DNA of 7,053 nucleotides from CAYGZA01 sp964354135 (GTDB lineage Bacteria; Planctomycetota; Planctomycetia; Pirellulales; Thermoguttaceae): assembly GCA_964354135.1 (NCBI GenBank), contig CAYGZA010000333.1, forward strand, positions 1 through 7,053. The letters run 5' to 3'. Below the pieces are notes generated by a model. It saw only the letters and a program-made list of their open reading frames with translations, was not told the origin of the DNA and made no database searches. Both the position numbers and the translations under genes were made by a program. Positions within the stretch are counted from its first letter, which is position 1. Every line of letters begins with the position of its first letter. This document shows positions 1 to 5,936 of the stretch, piece after piece.

Positions 1-1032
1 ACCTTCTACCAAAACCGTCCATTCTACGGTAGATCATTTTCCGCTGGCTGCCTTACGCCGGAAGAGCGGGTGAACATCGCGGTCTACGAGATGGCGAACC
101 GCAGCGTGGTCAACATTACCACGAGGGGTTACCGCGGGGACCGGTTCCTGCTCATTGAGGTCCCGTCCGAGGGGGAGGGAAGCGGCGCCGTGATCGACCG
201 CCAGGGCCACATCGTCACCAACTTCCACGTGGTGGAAGGGGCGCGGGAGATCCAGGTCACGCTCTTCAACCAGAAGTCGTACGACGCCCGATTGGTCGGC
301 CGAGACCTCATCAACGACGTCGCCGTCATCAAGATCGAGGCCCCGCCCGAGGACCTGTTTCCCGTGGTCTTCGGCGAATCGAGCCGCCTGCGGGTAGGGC
401 AGCGGGTTTATGCCCTCGGCAACCCCTTCGGCCTGGACCGCACGCTGAGCACCGGCATCGTGTCCAGCCTCGACCGCTGGGTCCCCAGCCGCCTGAATGC
501 CCGGAAGATCAAGCAGATCATTCAGATCGACGCGGCGATCAACCCCGGCAGCTCCGGCGGGCCGCTGCTGGACAGCCGCGCCCGGATGATCGGCATGAAT
601 TTCGCCATTGCCACGAAGACCGGAGAAAGCGCCGGGGTGGGCTTCGCCATTCCCATCAACACCATCGCGCGGATCGTCCCCCAGTTGATCAAGACCGGGA
701 AGGTCATCCGGCCGGAGATCGGGATCGCCCGGGTTTACCAGACCGAGAAGGGGCTGGTGATTGCGACGCTGGTTCGCGGCGGGCCGGCGGAAAGGGCCGG
801 CCTGAGAGGCCCCCGCGTGGTCCGCCAGCGCCAAGGGCCCTTCATCTATCAGACCGAAGACCGCTCCGCCGCCGACCTGATCGTCGGCCTCGACGGCCAG
901 CCCATCAAGACCGCCGACGACTTCCTCAATATCCTGGAGAGCAAGCAGCCCGGCGACCAAGTTGTGGTCACGATCATCCGCGGCGGACAACAAGTGAACG
1001 TCCCGATCCGCCTCGAAGCCGGCGAGGGATAG
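1..1032 (+). CDS. HtrA/Deg-family serine protease with one PDZ domain, 5'-truncated by window edge
   Basis: An S1C trypsin-like protease of the HtrA/DegP/DegS type, expected to degrade or signal from misfolded proteins in the cell envelope. The frame is open from base 1, and the first codons (LTPEERVNIAVYE) are typical HtrA lead-in sequence, so the GTG at 70 is unlikely to be the true start; start and signal peptide lie outside the window. Counting codons from base 1, the triad is His76 (TNFHVV), Asp106 (INDVAVIKI) and Ser185 (NPGSSGGPL), all intact. GVGFAIPIN ends the protease domain. One PDZ domain follows at about 239-339; between its AGL and the DLIVGLDG strand lies an extra stretch of about 20 residues (roughly 270-290), which I believe recurs in planctomycete relatives. 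Only one PDZ is present, as in DegS, against two in DegP. It is convergent with the response regulator, 54 bases apart, with no obvious terminator between them. Subfamily and substrate are not determinable here. Confidence 0.94.
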   Translation, partial: TFYQNRPFYGRSFSAGCLTPEERVNIAVYEMANRSVVNITTRGYRGDRFLLIEVPSEGEGSGAVIDRQGHIVTNFHVVEGAREIQVTLFNQKSYDARLVGRDLINDVAVIKIEAPPEDLFPVVFGESSRLRVGQRVYALGNPFGLDRTLSTGIVSSLDRWVPSRLNARKIKQIIQIDAAINPGSSGGPLLDSRARMIGMNFAIATKTGESAGVGFAIPINTIARIVPQLIKTGKVIRPEIGIARVYQTEKGLVIATLVRGGPAERAGLRGPRVVRQRQGPFIYQTEDRSAADLIVGLDGQPIKTADDFLNILESKQPGDQVVVTIIRGGQQVNVPIRLEAGEG

Positions 1033-1086
1033 GGATAGGACAGGCAGGATGCCCGTCCGTCGGAGCAAGAGCGGTCGGGGCCCTCG

Positions 1087-2430
1087 CTAGGGGCGCAGGC
1101 CGTACTTCTTGATCTTATTGTACACGGTCACACGATCGACCTTGAGAATCTCAGCGGCTCGCGTGACGTTCCCGTCCGTGCGCTCGAGCACGGCGGCGAT
1201 GTGGCGCTTCTCCATCTCCGCGAGGGACTCCTCGACCGACGCCTCGCTCCTAATCGGTCTTCGCAGGGGGAGGTCCTCGAGCCGGATGACCGGCGGCCTG
1301 CCCACCACCATGGCCCGTTCGACGGCGTTGGAGAGCTCGCGGACGTTTCCCGGCCAGTCGTAGGCCGTGAGAAGGTCCATCGCCTCGGGGCTGATATCGG
1401 TGATGCGCTTGTCCATCTGCCTGGCGAAGCGGTCGAGGAAGTAGCGTGCCAGCGCGGGGATGTCCAACCGGCGGGCACGGAGCGGGGGGAGATCGATGGT
1501 GAAGACGTTGATGCGGTAATACAAGTCCTCTCGGAACCGGCCCTCTTTCACCGCCAGCTCCAGGTTCTCATTCGTTGCGCAGACGACGCGGAAGTCGACC
1601 TTGATCGGTCGCGTGCCGCCGACGCGAGTCAGCTCCTTTGTCTCCAGCACGCGCAGCAGATCGACCTGCATCTTGGGGTCGATGGCCCCCACCTCGTCGA
1701 GGAAAAGGGTGCCGTCGTCGGCCATCTCGATTCTTCCCCTGCGACGATGCTGCGCGCCGGTGAAGGCTCCCCTCTCGTGACCGAAGAGTTCGCTCTCGAG
1801 GAGACCCTCCGGCAGGGCGCCGCAGTTGACGGTAACGATGGGAAAGTACCGCCGATTGCTGCCGGCGTGTATGGCGCGGGCAATGACCTCCTTGCCGGTG
1901 CCGCTCTCGCCGAGGATGAGGACCGTGGCATCCGTCTTGGCGACGTGCGCGACGAGATCCATGACCTTTCGCATGGGCGGGCTCTTCCCGACGATTTTGT
2001 CGACGGCCCTCGTCTCATCGATGGTTTCGCGCAACTGCGCGTTCTCCTCGCGGAGACGGCGCTGCTCCAGGGCACGAAGAACCAGGTGGCTAAGCTCGTC
2101 CGGATCGACCGGCTTGGTGACGTAGTCGAAGGCTCCTTGCTTGAGGGCCCGCACCGCCGTATCCACGGAGGCGAAGGCGGTGATCATGATGACGGCGGCT
2201 TGCGGGTCGATGCGGCGGATGTGCTCCTGGAGCTCCATTCCGTCCATCCCGGGCATCTTGATGTCGAGAAGGACGACTTCGTACGTGCGATCCTGAATTG
2301 CCCTCAGTGCTTCGCCGGCGTTGGCCACCGCCTTGACCTCGAAGCCGTCCTTGCGGAACCAGTTGTAGAAGGAGTCGCGGACGGAGAACTCGTCGTCCAC
2401 GACCAGGATGCGTGCGGTCTTGGTGGTCAT
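1087..2430 (-). CDS. NtrC-class sigma-54-dependent response regulator (receiver, AAA+, Fis-type HTH)
   Basis: A transcription activator that, when phosphorylated, remodels sigma-54 RNA polymerase. With the start at 2430 it has 447 residues, normal for the class. The receiver domain (about 6-124) has the acidic pair Asp12-Asp13, phospho-acceptor Asp56 (LLDIKMPGMDG), Thr84 and Lys106 (TKPVD). The AAA+ domain (about 143-372) has Walker A GESGTGKE at 174-181, the sigma-54-contact loop GAFTGA at 221-226, Walker B LFLDE around 242-246 and the GRFREDLYYR arginine region near 297-306. A Fis-type helix-turn-helix ends the protein (about 407-445). All key residues are intact. Start choice: a GAGGAG sits at 2443-2448; the ATG at 2442 touches it (spacing 0), the ATG at 2430 is 12 bases away, so 2430 is preferred but 2442 (451 residues) is possible. 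An open frame to 2571 would overlap the kinase and is not credible. The gene follows its sensor kinase by 40 bases, so they are almost certainly co-transcribed. It resembles the AtoC/ZraR/HydG group; the exact orthologue is not recognised. Confidence 0.96.
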   Translation of the reverse strand: MTTKTARILVVDDEFSVRDSFYNWFRKDGFEVKAVANAGEALRAIQDRTYEVVLLDIKMPGMDGMELQEHIRRIDPQAAVIMITAFASVDTAVRALKQGAFDYVTKPVDPDELSHLVLRALEQRRLREENAQLRETIDETRAVDKIVGKSPPMRKVMDLVAHVAKTDATVLILGESGTGKEVIARAIHAGSNRRYFPIVTVNCGALPEGLLESELFGHERGAFTGAQHRRRGRIEMADDGTLFLDEVGAIDPKMQVDLLRVLETKELTRVGGTRPIKVDFRVVCATNENLELAVKEGRFREDLYYRINVFTIDLPPLRARRLDIPALARYFLDRFARQMDKRITDISPEAMDLLTAYDWPGNVRELSNAVERAMVVGRPPVIRLEDLPLRRPIRSEASVEESLAEMEKRHIAAVLERTDGNVTRAAEILKVDRVTVYNKIKKYGLRP

Positions 2431-2470
2431 GGTGCGTTTCATCTCCTCGCCGCCCGTGGCACTGGTGCAG

Positions 2471-4129
2471 TCAGGCGGCCGGCCCTCCGACTGCCGAAGT
2501 CGCCGGGGCCTCTTCCTCCGCGATTCCGGCGTGCCGCGGCAACCGCAGGTGGAAGACCGTGCCCCGGCCAACCTCCGACTCGACCTCGATCTGACCCCCG
2601 TGCCGCTGGACGATGCCGTACACCACGGCCAGCCCGAGGCCGACGCAGTTCAGCGTTTCCTTGGTCGAGAAGAAGGGTTCGAAGATCTGCGGCAGCAGCT
2701 CGGGGCGGATTCCCACCCCCGTGTCGCCGACGTCAATGTGAACCTGGTCGGCACTGCCGCGCAGCCGCACGGTCAGCCGCCCTTCGTCGCCCTCCGACCC
2801 CTTCATCGCTTCCACGGCGTTGACCAGCAGCGCGACCAATGCCTGCTGCAACTGGCCGGCGTCCGCCACGATCCGGCTGTTGCCGCTGAGGAGCTCGCTG
2901 TGCAACTTCACCCCGCTGATCTCAAGGTGATGCCGCACCAGCATGAGGCTCCGCTCGACCACCTCGTTGAGGTCGATGGGTGCCATCTCCGCCCCCGTTC
3001 GCCGGGCGAACACCAGCAGGTTCTGGACGATCGCGCCGCAACGGATGCACTCCTTCTCTACCATACTCAAGTACCGGGCCAGCTCTTCGCGAAGGTCAAC
3101 ATCGATCGGTTGCCCCTCCAGCTCCCTCCTGACGAGCCGAGCATAGGCGAGGATCCCGCTGATCGGATTGTTGAGTTCGTGGGCCACGGTGGCCGAAAGC
3201 TTGCCAAGCGAGGCCATCTTCTCCATGTGGAGCACCTGCCGCTGGGCCCGGCTGAGCTCCTCGGTCTTCTCGACCACCTTCTCCTCAAGCTTCTGGGACC
3301 ATTCGGTCACTTCTCGCCGGGCGGCGCTTAGGTCTTCGGCCATTTGGTTGAAGGCCTCTGCCAGCCGGGCCAGCTCGTGGCGGCCGCGCACCACGATGCG
3401 GGTTTCGAGGTCGCCGTCGGCGATCCGCCGGGTTCCCTCGTAAAGCTGAAGGACGGGATGCTGCACGAGGCGCCTGATGAACACCGCCGCCACCACGCCC
3501 ACGATGAAGACCAGGATCAGCGTCGTCCAGAGGAACTGCCTCTGGGCGGCGTGAATGGCAGCATCGAGCGGCGCCATCGACATCTCCAAGTCCAGAACCC
3601 CCAACACCCGCTGGTCCGCGGGATGGGCATGGCAGTTGGCGGTCGCGCAGCCCGGCTCGTTCTCGATGACCGACAAATGACGCAGCACCTCGGGTCCATC
3701 GCCGACGCGCGCCAGGCTCTTTCGCTCCAGAACGGCGGTATCTCTCGGTCTCTTCTCCTCGTGACAACTGAGGCAGGTGTCGGACTCGGGCTCGATCCGC
3801 CGCCCGATCTCGTCCTTCTGCGCCGACATCATGATGGTGCCCTCCTTGTCGTAAACGCGGATGGCCGCGATTTCCGGCCCCTGCGCCAACCGCTCGATGG
3901 TGGCCTGCACTCCCTCCTTGTTGTTCAGGAGCATCCCGTCGTGGGTTGCCCGCTTGATGAGGCTACTGGATCGGTCGACGTCGGCGCGGACAAACCGGAG
4001 AAAATCCTCCTTCGTCGAACGGAAGCTGATCATCGCGTGGACCGCCAAAACCAGGCCCACGGTGATGAACAGAGGGATGAGCAGACGGAAGCCCAACGAC
4101 TGGAAAAACGCCTTCAGCCTTTCGCCCAT
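2471..4129 (-). CDS. Membrane sensor histidine kinase with extracytoplasmic c-type heme motifs
   Basis: The partner kinase of the downstream regulator; 552 residues. Order: short cytoplasmic N-terminus, membrane segment 1 (about 13-36), extracytoplasmic sensor (about 37-198), membrane segment 2 (about 199-218), HAMP linker (about 219-272), coiled coil rich in Glu/Lys/Arg (about 265-303), HisKA dimerisation domain with phospho-acceptor His317 (AHELNNP), and HATPase domain with N box (Asn437), DTGVGI (469-474), FEPFFSTK (483-490) and GLGL (497-500). The sensor carries a standard heme c motif CLSCH (119-123) and a longer CATANCH (161-167, CX4CH, the spacing known from cytochromes c3). His63, His151 and His169 are possible distal ligands. 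The text before CLSCH (IRVYDKEGTIMMSA, then EIGRRIEP) looks like a PAS/Cache-like fold. I recall similar heme-motif kinases from Desulfobacterota and Geobacter-like bacteria. Likely signals are redox state, O2 or NO (inference). HisKA also holds a CIRC pair (361-364). The start at 4129 is set by AGGAGG five bases upstream; an in-frame ATG at 4171 lies about where transcription should begin. Confidence 0.95.
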   Translation of the reverse strand: MGERLKAFFQSLGFRLLIPLFITVGLVLAVHAMISFRSTKEDFLRFVRADVDRSSSLIKRATHDGMLLNNKEGVQATIERLAQGPEIAAIRVYDKEGTIMMSAQKDEIGRRIEPESDTCLSCHEEKRPRDTAVLERKSLARVGDGPEVLRHLSVIENEPGCATANCHAHPADQRVLGVLDLEMSMAPLDAAIHAAQRQFLWTTLILVFIVGVVAAVFIRRLVQHPVLQLYEGTRRIADGDLETRIVVRGRHELARLAEAFNQMAEDLSAARREVTEWSQKLEEKVVEKTEELSRAQRQVLHMEKMASLGKLSATVAHELNNPISGILAYARLVRRELEGQPIDVDLREELARYLSMVEKECIRCGAIVQNLLVFARRTGAEMAPIDLNEVVERSLMLVRHHLEISGVKLHSELLSGNSRIVADAGQLQQALVALLVNAVEAMKGSEGDEGRLTVRLRGSADQVHIDVGDTGVGIRPELLPQIFEPFFSTKETLNCVGLGLAVVYGIVQRHGGQIEVESEVGRGTVFHLRLPRHAGIAEEEAPATSAVGGPAA

Positions 4130-4134
4130 GGCGG

Positions 4135-4140
4135 CCTCCT
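4135..4140 (-). promoter_or_regulatory. Ribosome binding site of the sensor kinase gene
   Basis: A perfect AGGAGG (minus strand) sits five bases before the ATG at 4129. It decides the start in favour of MGERLKAFF over the in-frame ATG 14 codons upstream, which has no such site. Confidence 0.85.
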
Positions 4141-4180
4141 GCGTTCGAGCCCCCTGGCTTACCTGGCTCACGTCAGTTCA

Positions 4181-4210
4181 TTTATAGCATTCGGGCGCTG
4201 GAAAATTCAA
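4181..4210 (-). promoter_or_regulatory. Sigma-70-type promoter for the kinase-regulator operon
   Basis: On the minus strand, TTGAAT (4205-4210) is followed after 18 bases by TATAAA (4181-4186), which is preceded by TGC (4187-4189), an extended -10. Transcription would start near 4174, giving a leader of about 45 bases to the kinase ATG at 4129. The -35 hexamer lies inside the TTCAAC half-site of the neighbouring repeat cluster, so a protein bound there should affect this promoter. Match quality is good for a non-proteobacterial genome, but no expression evidence is available. Confidence 0.5.
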
Positions 4211-4233
4211 CACGCCGTTGAAAGATTCAACGG
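4206..4233. promoter_or_regulatory. Cluster of TTCAAC/GTTGAA half-sites, probable regulator binding site
   Basis: Three half-sites stand in a row: TTCAAC (4206-4211), GTTGAA (4217-4222) and TTCAAC (4226-4231). The first pair forms a perfect 6-N5-6 dyad, 17 bases, the same geometry as NtrC enhancer sites. The second pair extends to an 8-base perfect inverted repeat, CCGTTGAA and TTCAACGG around AGA (4215-4233). The two TTCAAC copies start exactly 20 bases apart, about two helical turns. The cluster overlaps the -35 of the kinase promoter. The most likely binder is the adjacent NtrC-class regulator (inference). As RNA the repeat could also fold, but it lies upstream of both predicted transcription starts. 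Confidence 0.5.
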
Positions 4234-4280
4234 ACCAGCCTGGGTCCACACCTGACGAAGCGACTGGCACGAAAGCCATC

Positions 4281-4290
4281 CAACATGTTG
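4281..4290. repeat. 10-base palindrome CAACATGTTG
   Basis: A perfect palindrome whose arms CAAC and GTTG are the cores of the half-sites at 4206-4233, but with a 2-base spacer instead of 3 or 5. It lies about 55 bases upstream of the candidate -24/-12 promoter. It could be an accessory site for the same regulator or a chance palindrome. Confidence 0.25.
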
Positions 4291-4334
4291 ATAGAAAACA
4301 CTTTACGGTGAATCTGAATGTGCGGCTCCTAGTT

Positions 4335-4350
4335 TGGTCCCCGGTGTGCA
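4335..4350 (+). promoter_or_regulatory. Candidate sigma-54 (-24/-12) promoter for the isomerase-like gene
   Basis: TGGTCC at -24 and GTGC followed by A at -12, with the invariant GG (4336-4337) and GC (4348-4349) separated by exactly 10 bases. Against the consensus TGGCAC-N5-TTGC the match is 4 of 6 and 3 of 4. I found no other plus-strand GG-N10-GC match in this gap. Transcription would start near 4361, about 90 bases before the ATG at 4451. The half-site cluster would then centre near -147, a normal enhancer distance. GG-N10-GC is not rare in GC-rich DNA, so this is a candidate only; I saw no convincing sigma-70 promoter for this gene. Confidence 0.35.
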
Positions 4351-4436
4351 TTCCGTACGGTTCGGGGGTCTGGCCGTTACGGGAGGACCAGCCCCGGACA
4401 ACGATGCTCAGTACGACCATCCGACAAACCCAGAGG

Positions 4437-4443
4437 AAGGAGG
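4437..4443 (+). promoter_or_regulatory. Ribosome binding site of the isomerase-like gene
   Basis: AAGGAGG stands seven bases before the ATG at 4451, and the first residues from that ATG lead directly into a Tat signal. The frame is open further upstream (to 4334), but that extension has no ribosome site and is not needed. Confidence 0.85.
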
Positions 4444-4450
4444 ATCTCTC

Positions 4451-5893
4451 ATGAACGCCCCCGATCTCCAGGACTTGACCCGCTCGCGACCCGTAGGCCG
4501 CCGGGAGTTCCTAGGCGTGGCTGGGGCCTCGGCCTTGTCATTGAAAATGGGCATCCTCGACTTCGCCTCATCGCTGTTTGCGGGCGAAACGTCCGCAGCC
4601 GGGAAGCCGCGCGTGCAGGTGATTTTCGTGCGGCCGGAAGCCGACCGCTACTGGATGAGTTGGCCGGGGGCCTCCTACGACGTCCCGACCTGCCAAGCGG
4701 AATACACCAAGACGCTCGTCGAGGCGGCCAAGAAGCTGGGCGTGGACCTCGAAGTCCGCCCGCTGCCCCTGGACGACGCAGACGCCGTGGCGGCGTTCAC
4801 CGAGCAGGCCGTCAAGTCACCGCCCGACGGCCTCTTCGTGAGCGTCATGCACCTGAAGTCGTGGCCGAAGGTGGAGTACATCGTCAAGAACCGGGGAAGT
4901 GCTCCGACGGTGGTCTTCAGCCCTCTGGGAACTGCGCTTGCGAAGCAGCTCCAAGCGGTGCGCGGCGTGCCGCGGACGTTCGTGGCGGCCACGCAGGATT
5001 CCGAGTGGCCGGCCTTCGGGCTTCAGATGCTCAAGACCGTGTTTGAGATGAAGCGCGCCCGGCTCTGCATCGTCGCCGGCAAGGCGACCGGACAGCGGAC
5101 GGTCAAGTCCGTCGGCACCACGCTCCGCTACGTTCCGTTGGAGCGGTGGGTCCAGGAGCTGGCCAGGCTCGACACGACCGAGGAGATGCACGCGATCGCC
5201 GCCTACTACGCCAAGGAGGCCAAGAAGACTATCGAGCCGAAGCGGGAGGACATTCTCAGCGCCGCCAAGAACTATGTCGTCGCCCGCCGCATCATGGCGG
5301 CCGAGAAATGCCAGGGCATCTCGGTCGACTGCTTCCCGCTGCTCCACGAGCGCCGCATTGCCTGCGGGATGTGCCTGGCCTGGTCGCGGCTCTTGGACGA
5401 GGGGCTCGTGGGGGCTTGCGAGGCCGACGGCGACGCGGCGATCTCCATGTTGCTGACCGCTTCGCTGCTGGGACGGCCCGGCTTCATGCAGGATCCCGTG
5501 CCCAATACGATCCGCAATACCCTCATCGGCGCGCACTGCACCTGCCCGACCCGCCTCGACGGATTCGAAAAACCGCACGAGCCGTTCATCCTCCGCAGCC
5601 AGGCCGAATCGGCCAGCGGCGTGGCGCTCCAGGTCTTCTGGCGCCCGGGCCAGGAGATCACCATCGTGAAGTTCCTGAGCCCGGACACGATGGTGCTGGG
5701 CACGGGACGCGTGGTGGACAATGTCGAGGGCGCGGCGGCGACCGCGTGCCGGACCGCGGTGGAGGTCAAGGTCGATGGCCTGGCCGACGCCCGCAATGTC
5801 AAAGACAACCACCAACTGTTCCTCGCCGGGAGGTGGGATGAGCCGATGAAAGCCTACGCGGAGTTGGCCGGGCTCAAACTTGCACCGGTTTGA
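4451..5893 (+). CDS. Tat-exported protein with L-fucose-isomerase-like fold
   Basis: 480 residues. The N-terminus has a twin-arginine signal: Arg17-Arg18 in GRREFLGVAGAS, then a weakly hydrophobic stretch and a likely cleavage region near residues 44-51 (AGETSAAG). The mature part begins with a Rossmann-like sugar-isomerase N-terminal domain (VQVIFVRPE; DGLFVSV at 126-132). The C-terminal half contains CEADGDAA (323-330), MQDP (346-349) and GAHCTCP (360-366). I read Glu324, Asp348 and His362 as equivalents of the Glu, Asp and His that bind Mn2+ in L-fucose and L-arabinose isomerases (family knowledge applied to visible motifs). Tat export fits a protein that folds and takes up metal before crossing the membrane. 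Isomerase activity is not proven; such exported homologues are, to my knowledge, common in planctomycetes but uncharacterised, and a binding or regulatory role is possible. Six Cys lie between 287 and 365, an unusual concentration for an exported enzyme. The gene diverges from the heme-sensor operon and is followed 43 bases later by a small membrane protein. Confidence 0.88.
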   Translation: MNAPDLQDLTRSRPVGRREFLGVAGASALSLKMGILDFASSLFAGETSAAGKPRVQVIFVRPEADRYWMSWPGASYDVPTCQAEYTKTLVEAAKKLGVDLEVRPLPLDDADAVAAFTEQAVKSPPDGLFVSVMHLKSWPKVEYIVKNRGSAPTVVFSPLGTALAKQLQAVRGVPRTFVAATQDSEWPAFGLQMLKTVFEMKRARLCIVAGKATGQRTVKSVGTTLRYVPLERWVQELARLDTTEEMHAIAAYYAKEAKKTIEPKREDILSAAKNYVVARRIMAAEKCQGISVDCFPLLHERRIACGMCLAWSRLLDEGLVGACEADGDAAISMLLTASLLGRPGFMQDPVPNTIRNTLIGAHCTCPTRLDGFEKPHEPFILRSQAESASGVALQVFWRPGQEITIVKFLSPDTMVLGTGRVVDNVEGAAATACRTAVEVKVDGLADARNVKDNHQLFLAGRWDEPMKAYAELAGLKLAPV

Positions 5894-5924
5894 TGTGGCA
5901 TCGCCGTTGAAGCATGGTCACAAG

Positions 5925-5931
5925 AAGGAGG
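5925..5931 (+). promoter_or_regulatory. Ribosome binding site of the small membrane protein gene
   Basis: AAGGAGG lies five bases before the ATG at 5937. It selects this start over the in-frame ATG-equivalent at 5880, which would overlap the end of the preceding gene and lacks a site. Confidence 0.8.
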
Positions 5932-5936
5932 AAGCC

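Larger units (their letters stand above)
4130..4450. other. Divergent control region between the kinase operon and the isomerase-like gene
   Basis: 321 bases without a gene, shared by two outward-facing transcription units. It is locally AT-richer (4181-4233 and 4281-4320) than the coding DNA around it. It holds, left to right, the kinase ribosome site, the kinase promoter, a half-site cluster, a hairpin-capable repeat (GGACC at 4232-4236 and GGTCC at 4243-4247), a 10-base palindrome, a candidate -24/-12 promoter and the ribosome site of the next gene. Open frames that cross it (3344-4255 and 4178-4420) have no ribosome site or recognisable protein content. Confidence 0.8.

Noticed and set aside
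34..1068. Long minus-strand open frame opposite the HtrA-like gene
   Set aside because: Its Asp/Gly/Pro/Arg-rich translation has no domain logic, while the plus strand shows a complete catalytic triad. It is a product of high GC content.
1033..1086. Bidirectional terminator between the convergent genes
   Set aside because: The best stem (CCCT and AGGG around CGCT) has only four pairs and no T-run on either strand.
2443..2571. Upstream extension of the response regulator to an ATG at 2571
   Set aside because: It would overlap the kinase gene by 101 bases and add an Arg/Ser/Pro-rich stretch before the normal receiver start ARILVVDDE.
1201..2823. 540-codon plus-strand open frame across the regulator and the kinase end
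   Set aside because: It crosses the junction of two clear minus-strand genes, has no ribosome site, and its translation is low-complexity Arg/Pro/Asp text.
4142..4157. GG-N10-GC match on the minus strand just before the kinase start
   Set aside because: It lies next to the ribosome site only about 15 bases from the ATG and fits no other -24/-12 base; it shows how easily this spacing arises by chance here.
4130..4171. Kinase start at the in-frame ATG 4171
   Set aside because: The predicted transcription start is near 4174, leaving almost no leader, while 4129 has a perfect AGGAGG at ideal spacing.
3344..4255. Plus-strand open frame opposite the kinase N-terminal half
   Set aside because: Antisense shadow of the kinase gene that runs into the control region without ribosome site or recognisable content.
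4265..4280. TGGCACG at 4265-4271 as a -24 element
   Set aside because: The -24 half is perfect, but no GC follows the GG after 10 bases, so the essential -12 element is missing.
4232..4393. Nine-base direct repeat GGACCAGCC at 4232-4240 and 4385-4393
   Set aside because: A single 9-base repeat within about 300 GC-rich bases is within chance expectation, and nothing else links the two copies.
4817..5815. Minus-strand open frame opposite the isomerase-like gene
   Set aside because: His/Arg/Gly-rich shadow; the plus strand carries the Tat signal and metal-site motifs.
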